A DNA stretch of 64,000 nt, taken from positions 124,001-188,000 of the forward strand of contig NZ_WTPY01000002.1 of assembly GCF_011378905.1 (NCBI RefSeq), read 5' to 3'. A program made the translations under genes and the position numbers. Every line of letters begins with the position of its first letter. The first letter of the stretch is position 1. Of the stretch, positions 27,381 to 35,621 are shown piece after piece. A model generated the notes under the pieces. The model did no database searches and was not told where the DNA came from. It worked only from the letters and a program-made list of their open reading frames with translations. Source of the stretch: Paraglaciecola sp. 20A4. Lineage in GTDB: Bacteria > Pseudomonadota > Gammaproteobacteria > Enterobacterales > Alteromonadaceae.

Positions 27381-28481
27381 ATGTATGGTGCAGTTAAACG
27401 TTTTTTCTCGTTTAGTAAGCGGGGCGATACAAACACGCTCAGTCAATATGAGGATTTTCGTTGGTGGATCGGTTTGCTGCTGGTGATAGGTATTGCTTAT
27501 TTTGCTGTCTATTTGAGTCATGTACCCGTGATACACCAAACTGGTTTAAGCCCACTTACTATTGGGATTGTTTTGGGTATTGTGATCGGAAATAGCTTTT
27601 TCTCACGCATTGCTGCGCGCACTGACGTAGGGGTAGATTATGCTAAAAGTACCTTGCTCAAAGCTGGAGTCGTGTTGTTTGGTTTTCGTATTACCTTTGC
27701 ACAAGTCGCTGAGGTGGGTTGGCAAGGAGCGGTAACTGACATAGCCGTACTGAGTTTAACATTTTGGTTAGCAGTGCAACTAGGCAAGCACGTATTTAAG
27801 TTGGACGAGCAAACCGTCATTCTTATTGGTGCTGGCAGTTCTATTTGTGGCGCTGCGGCAGTGATGGCCACCGAGCCCGTAGTAAAAGCACAGGCACATA
27901 AAGTCTCTGTTGCAGTGGCTACCGTGGTGGTGTTTGGCACGCTGAGTATGTTTATTTACCCCTTAATGTATGATTATTTAGGGTTAAGCGAGCACGCATA
28001 TGGCATTTTCGCGGGTTCTACTATTCATGAAGTCGCCCAAGTAGTTGCCGCAGGCAGTGCGATTAGCCCACAGGCTGCTGATGTAGCAGTGATCGAAAAG
28101 ATGCTTAGGGTGATGATGTTGGCTCCTTTTTTAGTGTTGCTCTCAGTGTGGCAGAACAAAAAAACAACCAAGACGATGATGCGAAGTCACGCAGACCATC
28201 CAAAGGACTTCACAAAAACGCATATCGTGATCCCCTGGTTTGCCGTGTTGTTTGTCGTTGCCAGTGGTGTTAACTCAACACAAATGATCTCGGGGCACAT
28301 CACTGATCAAATCGTGCAGCTAGATAGCATTTTATTGACCATAGCCATGGTTGCCTTGGGGCTAAGAACGCATATAGGCGCCATTCGTCAAGCAGGTGTA
28401 AAGCCATTACTACTCGCAGGGTGCTTATTTTTATTCCTAACACTGGGCGGATATATGCTTAATATCGCGTTTGGGTCCTGA
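27381..28481 (+). CDS. yeiH: YeiH family putative sulfate exporter
   Basis: Inner-membrane protein of 366 residues with about ten hydrophobic helices, belonging to the UPF0324/PSE family. Characteristic stretches are GIVLGIVIGNSFF, LLKAGVVLFGFRIT, GAGSSICGAAAVMATEPVV and AGSTIHEVAQVVAAG. A ribosome-binding site (AGGAG) precedes ATG 27381. Substrate evidence in the family is thin, so sulfate export is tentative. It ends the core-type block next to the glycan locus. Confidence 0.88.
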   Translation: MYGAVKRFFSFSKRGDTNTLSQYEDFRWWIGLLLVIGIAYFAVYLSHVPVIHQTGLSPLTIGIVLGIVIGNSFFSRIAARTDVGVDYAKSTLLKAGVVLFGFRITFAQVAEVGWQGAVTDIAVLSLTFWLAVQLGKHVFKLDEQTVILIGAGSSICGAAAVMATEPVVKAQAHKVSVAVATVVVFGTLSMFIYPLMYDYLGLSEHAYGIFAGSTIHEVAQVVAAGSAISPQAADVAVIEKMLRVMMLAPFLVLLSVWQNKKTTKTMMRSHADHPKDFTKTHIVIPWFAVLFVVASGVNSTQMISGHITDQIVQLDSILLTIAMVALGLRTHIGAIRQAGVKPLLLAGCLFLFLTLGGYMLNIAFGS

Positions 28482-28496
28482 TTAAGGAAAACGGAG

Positions 28497-28530
28497 ACTA
28501 CTCTTTATCAAATAAAGAGCAGTGGCTTTT
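28497..28530. terminator. bidirectional terminator between yeiH and the glycan operon
   Basis: CTCTTTAT and ATAAAGAG form a strong stem with a three-base loop, extended by ACT/AGT pairs, and a T-run (GCTTTTTTGG) follows on the plus strand. It separates the converging yeiH and GH92 genes. A matching T-run on the minus side is weaker. Confidence 0.65.
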
Positions 28531-28534
28531 TTGG

Positions 28535-30793
28535 TCAGTGGACTAGCAGGTGCAACTGACCGCCTTGGGTAAGCTGCTGATGGGTAACGAAGCCTTCGTT
28601 GAGAGGATTACCATTAAGTGAGGGTTTTCCTTGGTGCTCCCGTAGGGGGGCAATAGTGAGGGTTTTGCCTGAATAATAAGTTGGATCAAGATGAATGGTG
28701 ACTTGATCAAAGGCTGTACTGGTCGTTGCATAATTCATGTCTCCCGGCGAGACAGGATAAATGCCCAACATACTAAATACTAACCACGCCGACATCGTGC
28801 CTGCATCGTCATTGCCAGGTAGTCCTGCGGGCTGATTAGTGAAATGCTTAGCGATGAGTTTTTGAACATGGCGCGGGGTATTATGTTCTTGTCCTTTTAC
28901 ATAATTGAATAAATACGGATAAGTAATATCAGGTTCATTACCCATGTCGAAATTATGCGTATCGAAGGTCGCATTCAAGGCGTCGACGAAGGCATCATCA
29001 CCGCCATTTAGTGTTATTAAGCCAGGTATATCAAAGGGAACATAAAAGCGATAATTCCAAGCATTACCTTCGATGTAGCCGGGTGCTGGCTCGAAGTCGC
29101 GTCCTAACTCAGGATCGTATGGTGTTAACCATTCACCACTGCGTCTTTTAGGGCGAAGCATGCCGGTACTTTTATCAAATAATTTTTTATAGCCTTGAGC
29201 TTGAGTTAAGTATTTTTGTGCCTCTTGGTCACGTCCCAAACGCTTTACAAACTGACCTAAAGCGAAGTCAGCTACGTAATACTCAAGACTCGTAGATACA
29301 CTACCATCGTAAAGTTCCTCGTCATCAACCGGCACATACCCTAAGGACAGGTAGTCCTTATTTTCAGGACGCAGCGGATTGTTGTCGATGGTATCGGCCG
29401 ACTTTTTCATCGCGCGATAAGCCAACTCAACATCAAATGTTTGCACGCCACGTAGATAGGTATCGGCGATCATGGCTGTGGCAGGATCACCGACCATGGT
29501 TTGCGTTTCCATACTGAGTAATTCCCATTTGGGAAGCCAGCCACTTTCTTGGTACATGGCCAGAGCTGAATCCACCATTTGTGATTGGATTTCAGGATAA
29601 ACCAGACTCAATAAGGGATGTAAATTACGACTTGTGTCCCATAATGAATAGACTGAATAGCGGTTTTTGCCATGAGTGTTCCCTACTTGCGCTGTGTGCT
29701 GATGGCTCATAATAGGGTATTCGCCGTTCACGTCTTGAATAATACTGGGGTGGATCAAGCTATGATATAAACCTGTGTAAAGAAGCGTTTTATTGTTATT
29801 ACTCCCTTTCACTTCTATACGTGAGAGTAACGTGCTCCAGGCATCGACTGCCTTTTGGCGGGTGGAATCAAATGCGAAGTTAGGTTGTTCAGTGTCCAAG
29901 TTTTGTCGAGCATTTTCGATGCTGACATAGGAAATACCGACCTTTACTTTAATCTGCTCTTGCTGCTTAGTATCGAAGCGCATGTAGGCGCCGATATTAT
30001 CACCGCTCATTATATGCTGGTAGTTAGGGTAAGGCTTAATGCTATCGTTATATTGCATCCATTCACCTTCGACACCGGTAAATTTCGGCATCTTTTTAAA
30101 TGTGCCCATTGCTTTAGCTGATTTACTAAAACGCGCAACAAAATACACGGGGCGCACATCCTGAGAGTTATAACAAAATGTCCCTACGGTGCGCGTGCCT
30201 TCAATCTCATGATCAGAGACAATTTTAAGAGAGCCACCTGTTTCGTTAGTCAGGCCCAATCCTAAATTAAGAATAATATTGGCTTCACCTTGTTCGAAGG
30301 TATAGCGGCTTAACCCCGTACGCAAAGTGCTGGTGGCCTCAGCCTTAATATCATACTTGTCCAAAGTGGTTTGATAATAGCCTGGTGTAGCGTGTTCATC
30401 AGAATAGGTGGAGCCATACTTTTGTGCGTCAAGTTCTAAATTTCCCATAGTAGGCATAATATTGATCACGCCTAACTCCGGGCAACCCACGCCACTTAAA
30501 TTCACATGGGTAAAACCTGTTAAAAATTTATTTTCGTGGATATAAACGCGAGAATTCCAAGCTGCGTCTTTCTCAAATTTATTCAGCTTTTCGTGCTCAA
30601 AAGCCACATTGAAAGGTGCCACTGACGTTAATGCATGAGGGTATTGCGCGCCAGGATGTGTTGCACCAAAGTTAGAGGTACCTATAAAGGGATTAACGAA
30701 ATCCACAGGACTTTTTTGCTGCTCTTGCGCCAATAGATGCGCACTACTTGATAGCGTAAAAAGACCTACAGCGATACTGAGTAGAGTTTTCAT
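28535..30793 (-). CDS. GH92 alpha-mannosidase, exported (Sec signal peptide)
   Basis: Calcium-dependent exo-alpha-mannosidase of family GH92, 752 residues. A Sec signal peptide (AHLLA cleavage region, near residue 22) directs it to the periplasm or outside. The N-terminal beta domain begins at VNPFIGTSNFGATHPGAQYPHA and the (alpha/alpha)6 domain follows. Catalytic signatures are IEGNAWNYRF (likely general acid Glu near 575) and GNDDAGTMSAW (base Asp near 665). The acceptor-site motif is MGNEPDITYPYLF, lacking the His seen in two paralogues, so linkage preference may differ. Its start overlaps the upstream GH92 stop by four bases. Confidence 0.93.
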   Translation of the reverse strand: MKTLLSIAVGLFTLSSSAHLLAQEQQKSPVDFVNPFIGTSNFGATHPGAQYPHALTSVAPFNVAFEHEKLNKFEKDAAWNSRVYIHENKFLTGFTHVNLSGVGCPELGVINIMPTMGNLELDAQKYGSTYSDEHATPGYYQTTLDKYDIKAEATSTLRTGLSRYTFEQGEANIILNLGLGLTNETGGSLKIVSDHEIEGTRTVGTFCYNSQDVRPVYFVARFSKSAKAMGTFKKMPKFTGVEGEWMQYNDSIKPYPNYQHIMSGDNIGAYMRFDTKQQEQIKVKVGISYVSIENARQNLDTEQPNFAFDSTRQKAVDAWSTLLSRIEVKGSNNNKTLLYTGLYHSLIHPSIIQDVNGEYPIMSHQHTAQVGNTHGKNRYSVYSLWDTSRNLHPLLSLVYPEIQSQMVDSALAMYQESGWLPKWELLSMETQTMVGDPATAMIADTYLRGVQTFDVELAYRAMKKSADTIDNNPLRPENKDYLSLGYVPVDDEELYDGSVSTSLEYYVADFALGQFVKRLGRDQEAQKYLTQAQGYKKLFDKSTGMLRPKRRSGEWLTPYDPELGRDFEPAPGYIEGNAWNYRFYVPFDIPGLITLNGGDDAFVDALNATFDTHNFDMGNEPDITYPYLFNYVKGQEHNTPRHVQKLIAKHFTNQPAGLPGNDDAGTMSAWLVFSMLGIYPVSPGDMNYATTSTAFDQVTIHLDPTYYSGKTLTIAPLREHQGKPSLNGNPLNEGFVTHQQLTQGGQLHLLVH

Positions 30794-33021
30794 TGAGCTT
30801 GTGACCCCATTTCAAATACTAACTTACCTCCGGCCAAAATGTCCTTATGGGTAATATAAAACTGCGTTAATGGTTTATCGTTTAGGGTAACACTCTGTAC
30901 ATATATATTGTCTTTAGACTGGTTGTGCGCCTCTACGTGAAAGCGACGTCCATTTTCTAGGTGTATCGTGGCAGAAGATACTTCTGGACTACCCAATACA
31001 TACTCGCCAGATACCGGATTCACCGGATAAAACCCTAATGCACTAAATAAGTACCAAGCTGACATTTGCCCTGCATCTTCATTGCCTGACAAACCGTCAG
31101 GGGCGGTATGGTAAAGCTCGTTCATCACCTGACGCACGTACTTTTGTGTTTTACTGCCTTTGCCTACATATTGATAGAGGTAAGGCACGTGATGACTGGG
31201 CTCATTACCGTGAACATACTGACCTATGTAACCGGAAATCCATTCTGGAAATTTACCAACCGTTTGCTGCGCTTCAAACATCGTATCTAATTGGGCTTCA
31301 AAAGGCTCAGCCCCGCCCATAATATCGATTAAACCAGACACGTCCTGAGGGACAAAAAAGCTATATTGCCATGCGTTAGCCTCGCAATAATCTTCTGGAT
31401 GATAAGCTGCTGGATCAAAATCAGCTCGAAACTCACCGTTAATTCCTTTTGCACGCATAAAATCAGTTTGCGAATCAAACAAGGTGCGATAGTTTTGTCC
31501 ACGCGCTTGAAACTCTTGATACAAATCGGTTTTTCCTAATGACTTAGCCAACTGAGCAATTGCCCAATCATCAAAGGCGTATTCCAACGTTAACGACACA
31601 TTCCAACTGCGTTCTTCATAAGGTACATAACCTAGTGCTTGATAGCTCTGTAAGCCAAATTCCTTTTGGGTTGCACTGTGCAATGCGGCTTCTAAAATTT
31701 GTTCTCCAGTAGCATCAATTAAGCCTTTAAAATAGGCATCAATAAGCACTGGCACACTATGGTAGCCCATCATCATATCGGTTTCGTTGCCTTGGAAATT
31801 CCATACGGGCAAGCGTCCTGCTACGTCATAATGGTCCATTATCGAAGCCATAAGTTCGCGTGTACGCGTGGGTTCAACAATGGTTTTCCAAGGATGTAAG
31901 GCACGAAATGTGTCCCACAACGAGAAAAACTCGTAGCGAGGATAGCGTTCGCTTTTGTGGGTATTCCCATCTGGGCCTTTATACTCGCCGTTACTGTCTG
32001 AGAATACGCGGGGGGCTAATGCAGTGTGGTACATGGCAGTATAAAACTGCGTCATGTTGTCTTTATCTGCTGTTATCTCGACGTTGCTTAGTTGTTCGCG
32101 CCATGCCTGCTGAGCAAGGATTTTGACTTGGGCAAAGCTTCTGTTTTCATCTTCTGTAAGCAGGTTTTGCTTAGCATTCTCGATGCTAACTGAGCTGATT
32201 GCCGTGCGAACCGTGACGACTTTATCCTTTGTTTTAAGTGAATCTAGGTCAAAATCAAACTCTGCTGCAACATTTTCTCCCGTTGCCTCACTTGCGAGTA
32301 ATACGACATCATCTTGTGTCAACGTATAGTTGTGAATGGGCTGTGAGAATTGAGTATAAAAAAACACCCGTTGATCGCTTGCCCAGCCGGTAGATTTTCG
32401 GTATCCGGCTATGGTTTTCTCATCAACGATTTGCAGGTGAGTATTCAGTGTCTTATCCCAATTACGGCTGTAGGCCAAGTCTAAACGCACCACTCCTTTG
32501 CTAGCGTCATCCGCATATTGGTACTTTTGGTAACCCGTGCGCAGCCCTGCGGTTAATTCAACGTTGATCCCATAATCTTCTAAAAAGACTTGATAGTAAC
32601 CTGGCGATGCCTGCTCTTTTTGATGGCTAAAGCGTGAAGCAATGGTGCCATTATCCGGTCCACCTTGGGTTTTTACGCGGTAAAATGGACGTGTTAAAGG
32701 CATAAACGAGATATCGTATAAATCACCAGCACCGGTGCCAGATAAATGCGTGTGACTAAAACCAGCAATAATGTCGTCAGGGTAAAAGTAACCTGAGATC
32801 CAGTCCCAACCAGTGCGCCCATTGTCTGGACTTAGCTGCACCATTCCGTAAGGAACCGTAGCACCTGGGTAGGTTTTGCCCTTACCGTCGGTGCCAATAA
32901 ATGGGTCAACGTAGTCTAGTGGATTAAATGGTTTTGCTTGCTCAGACGAAACGTCTGTTTGCTGAACTGTGCATGCGCAAAGCGCCAATAGCGCGCTGGT
33001 GATGATAAATTGTTTGATCAT
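30790..33021 (-). CDS. GH92 alpha-mannosidase, lipoprotein
   Basis: Exo-alpha-mannosidase of 743 residues. The signal ends in LCAC, a lipobox; Thr at +2 would not retain it in the inner membrane, so an outer-membrane site is expected. I chose ATG 33021 because it starts the signal; a longer frame from 33078 would overlap the upstream epimerase. GH92 signatures are YVDPFIGTDGKGKTYPGAT, HTHLSGTGAGDLYD, CEANAWQYSF, HGNEPSHHVPYLY and GNEDAGQMSAWY. The HGNEPSHH motif is the form I associate with alpha-1,2-specific members. It is coupled to the downstream GH92 by an ATGA overlap. Confidence 0.94.
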   Translation of the reverse strand: MIKQFIITSALLALCACTVQQTDVSSEQAKPFNPLDYVDPFIGTDGKGKTYPGATVPYGMVQLSPDNGRTGWDWISGYFYPDDIIAGFSHTHLSGTGAGDLYDISFMPLTRPFYRVKTQGGPDNGTIASRFSHQKEQASPGYYQVFLEDYGINVELTAGLRTGYQKYQYADDASKGVVRLDLAYSRNWDKTLNTHLQIVDEKTIAGYRKSTGWASDQRVFFYTQFSQPIHNYTLTQDDVVLLASEATGENVAAEFDFDLDSLKTKDKVVTVRTAISSVSIENAKQNLLTEDENRSFAQVKILAQQAWREQLSNVEITADKDNMTQFYTAMYHTALAPRVFSDSNGEYKGPDGNTHKSERYPRYEFFSLWDTFRALHPWKTIVEPTRTRELMASIMDHYDVAGRLPVWNFQGNETDMMMGYHSVPVLIDAYFKGLIDATGEQILEAALHSATQKEFGLQSYQALGYVPYEERSWNVSLTLEYAFDDWAIAQLAKSLGKTDLYQEFQARGQNYRTLFDSQTDFMRAKGINGEFRADFDPAAYHPEDYCEANAWQYSFFVPQDVSGLIDIMGGAEPFEAQLDTMFEAQQTVGKFPEWISGYIGQYVHGNEPSHHVPYLYQYVGKGSKTQKYVRQVMNELYHTAPDGLSGNEDAGQMSAWYLFSALGFYPVNPVSGEYVLGSPEVSSATIHLENGRRFHVEAHNQSKDNIYVQSVTLNDKPLTQFYITHKDILAGGKLVFEMGSQAQ

Positions 33022-33032
33022 GGTGATATCCG

Positions 33033-34220
33033 TTATTTTAAGCGGGTATTGCCTAGCGTGCGCAGCACTTCGAAACATGCCCCAAGGGTGTGGTAATCAC
33101 ACTTGGCACCAGCAGCACTTTTTTGTTCACTGTATGCCGTGTTATCACGATGCAACACTCTAAACCAAGCACCGTATTTGTGATCGACCATATGCTGCCA
33201 GCTGTATTGCCATAGTGCGTTGTACTGCTCAAGATAGTGTTGGTCTTGTGTGACAGAAAATAACATGGCGGCGGCAGCAAAACTTTCAGCTTGGACCCAA
33301 AAATATTTGTCGTCATCACACCAGCTTCCATCTGGGGAAAAACCGTAAATTAAGCCGCCATGGGTGGAATCCCAGCACTTCTGGTACGCACGATCAAATA
33401 ATGTTTTGGCACGCTCTACAAGCTTTTGGTTCGGCGCGTGGCGATGCAGGATAAGTAATAGTTTTGTCCATTCCGTTTGATGGCCTGGTTGGAATCCCCA
33501 AGGGCGATATAAGTTTTTCGGATCGTCTTTGTTATATTCCCAGTCAGGTTGAAAATCGGTAGTGTAATGCTCCCAAATCAAACCATCAGTCAAATCTGCT
33601 TGTCGAAATGCAATATTCTCAGCAAGAGTTTGCGCCCGTGTAAGAAATACATTATCACCACTGGCCTCAAAGGCCGCTAACATGGCTTCACACAAATGCA
33701 TGTTTGAGTTCTGACCACGATAAGCGCTCAACTCACCGGCCGGGCTTATTTCATCTGCGTATAAACCAAAGTCGGCCTGCCAGAAACGAGACTCAAGCTG
33801 CTGATACGTTTTGAGTAGCATGTCATTGGAATCTATAATTCCGGCTTTACGCGCGGCGGCATAAGCAAGTAATACAAATGCGTAACCATATGCCTGCTGT
33901 GTCATGTCTTGGGGCTGATTGTCTTGCAGGGTCCAAGCATAACCGTCTGCGTCAGGCCGCCAGTGTACTTGCTCAACAAAATCTAAGCCGTGACGGGCCA
34001 TGGCTAAATAATCGTCACGTTCGAATAAAACCCCAGCAGCGGCATAGTTAACAACGATGCGTGTGCTACTGACTAGTTGTTTAAAGCCTGAATCAAACAA
34101 CTCGCCGTTGTCCATGAAGTTTTGAAAAAAACCACCTTGGGTATCTTTGACCCGAGGATCATAGAAGTTCAAAATATCGTGGCAGTGCGTCATTAAGAAT
34201 TCTGGGCTGTGATAGTTCAT
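33033..34220 (-). CDS. AGE family epimerase/isomerase (mannose-converting candidate)
   Basis: Cytoplasmic (alpha/alpha)6-barrel enzyme of 395 residues in the N-acylglucosamine 2-epimerase superfamily, which includes mannose isomerase (YihS-type) and mannobiose or mannose 2-epimerase. Conserved elements are VNYAAAG, QAYGYAFVLLAYAAA, HLCEAMLAAFEAS and PWGFQPGHQTEWTKLL with a candidate catalytic His, then YFWVQAESFAAA. No signal peptide is seen. Flanking GH92 genes and a sugar transporter make free mannose the likely substrate, giving fructose or glucose. GlcNAc epimerisation to ManNAc is a less likely alternative. Confidence 0.88.
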   Translation of the reverse strand: MNYHSPEFLMTHCHDILNFYDPRVKDTQGGFFQNFMDNGELFDSGFKQLVSSTRIVVNYAAAGVLFERDDYLAMARHGLDFVEQVHWRPDADGYAWTLQDNQPQDMTQQAYGYAFVLLAYAAARKAGIIDSNDMLLKTYQQLESRFWQADFGLYADEISPAGELSAYRGQNSNMHLCEAMLAAFEASGDNVFLTRAQTLAENIAFRQADLTDGLIWEHYTTDFQPDWEYNKDDPKNLYRPWGFQPGHQTEWTKLLLILHRHAPNQKLVERAKTLFDRAYQKCWDSTHGGLIYGFSPDGSWCDDDKYFWVQAESFAAAAMLFSVTQDQHYLEQYNALWQYSWQHMVDHKYGAWFRVLHRDNTAYSEQKSAAGAKCDYHTLGACFEVLRTLGNTRLK

Positions 34221-34300
34221 AAAATTTTACTCATTCGTTAACGATTGAAATCAGTTGTTTGTCTTATATCTGGTCAGCTAACCAATTAAGCTGACTCAGT

Positions 34301-35566
34301 TTAATTAGGGGTAATGGCGGGTCTGCTTTTCAGTTTCGAACCGACCAATGCATACCATGCGATATAAACGTACGCCATCACAGGCACAATAAAGCTTAAT
34401 TGCACGTTTGTGATATCCGCTACATAACCTTGGATAAGAGGTAAAATCGCGCCGCCTACTATGGCTTGACATAATAAGCCTGAGCCACGACCAGTAAGAG
34501 GGCCGAGTCCGCGAATCGCTAATGTGAATATGGTAGGAAACATAATCGAGTTAAAGAAGCCAATTGAGATTACCGACCACATGGCGATATCGCCTTGAGT
34601 ATTCATGGTGGTAAATAGCAAGACAATGGCAATGGCAGAATTGAATGCTAAAACATATATTGGCGCAATAACGCGGGTCAAAGCGGCACCTACAAAACGA
34701 CCAATCATCGCGGCACCCCAGTAGTAAGATACCATCTGACTGGCTTGACGCTCGTTTAGCCCACCTATCTCAGGCTGTGACAAATAATTCACTAAAAAAC
34801 TACCAATACTGACTTCGGCACCAACATAAAAGAAGATGGCGATTGTGCCAAAGATCAATGCCTTATGGGACCATATAGAGTCTGTACTTTTAACAGCATG
34901 ATCGCTTTCTTCAGATTGAATAGTGGGTAATTTCAAAAACTTAAACCCAATAGCCGTTGCAACCATCACGCCTGCCAGTAATAAGTATGGAAACTGCACC
35001 GCTTTGGCGTTTATTTCTACGTCTTCAGAAGCTACGCCTATTGTGGCGAAAATTAATGCTGCACCAAACATGGGGCCAAGGGTATGGCCTACAGAGTTGA
35101 TTGCCTGAGCCAGACTGAGACGGCTAGTCGCTGTGCTTTCTGGGCCTAAAGCAGCGACATACGGATTGGCGGATACTTGCAAGATAGTCACACCGCTAGC
35201 AAGGATGAAAAGTCCCAGTAGAAAAACGGCATATACTTCAACCTCTGCTGCAGGGTAAAACATACCGCAACCTACAGCGATGGTTATCAAGCCAGTGATA
35301 ATACCGCGTATGTAGCCTATTTTTTCGATAAGCTTCCCAGCAAAAGGGGATACGATAAAATATGCTCCGAAAAAGCAAAACTGAACCAACATAGCTTGGG
35401 TATAGTTAAGATCAAACGCGGCTTTTAAATGCGGAATTAAAATGTCGTTTAGTGCCGTAATAAAACCCCAAATAAAAAACAACGTGGTCATTGCTGCAAA
35501 AGCAAAATGACTATTTTTTACTGGCTCACTTAGGGTTACGGATGATTGTGTAATCGGTCCAGCCAT
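34301..35566 (-). CDS. FucP/GluP-type sugar MFS transporter
   Basis: Twelve-helix inner-membrane symporter of 421 residues in the FHS branch of the major facilitator superfamily (fucose, glucose/galactose/mannose permeases). The start FFIWGFITALNDILIPHLK is the family's signature, and LQVSANPYVAALGP with SLAQAINSVGHTLGP is also typical. Position between a GH92 and the epimerase suggests it imports mannose released in the periplasm. Fucose from core-fucosylated glycans is an alternative, but no fucosidase is in the window. Confidence 0.92.
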   Translation of the reverse strand: MAGPITQSSVTLSEPVKNSHFAFAAMTTLFFIWGFITALNDILIPHLKAAFDLNYTQAMLVQFCFFGAYFIVSPFAGKLIEKIGYIRGIITGLITIAVGCGMFYPAAEVEVYAVFLLGLFILASGVTILQVSANPYVAALGPESTATSRLSLAQAINSVGHTLGPMFGAALIFATIGVASEDVEINAKAVQFPYLLLAGVMVATAIGFKFLKLPTIQSEESDHAVKSTDSIWSHKALIFGTIAIFFYVGAEVSIGSFLVNYLSQPEIGGLNERQASQMVSYYWGAAMIGRFVGAALTRVIAPIYVLAFNSAIAIVLLFTTMNTQGDIAMWSVISIGFFNSIMFPTIFTLAIRGLGPLTGRGSGLLCQAIVGGAILPLIQGYVADITNVQLSFIVPVMAYVYIAWYALVGSKLKSRPAITPN

Positions 35567-35621
35567 AATTATTTACTCTTTAAAGGTGCCAGAGGTGCTG
35601 GCACGTTAATTAATGAATTGC

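Noticed and set aside
33022-33078. N-terminal extension of the GH92 gene at 30790
   Set aside because: It overlaps the epimerase coding sequence, and the lipoprotein signal starts at ATG 33021.
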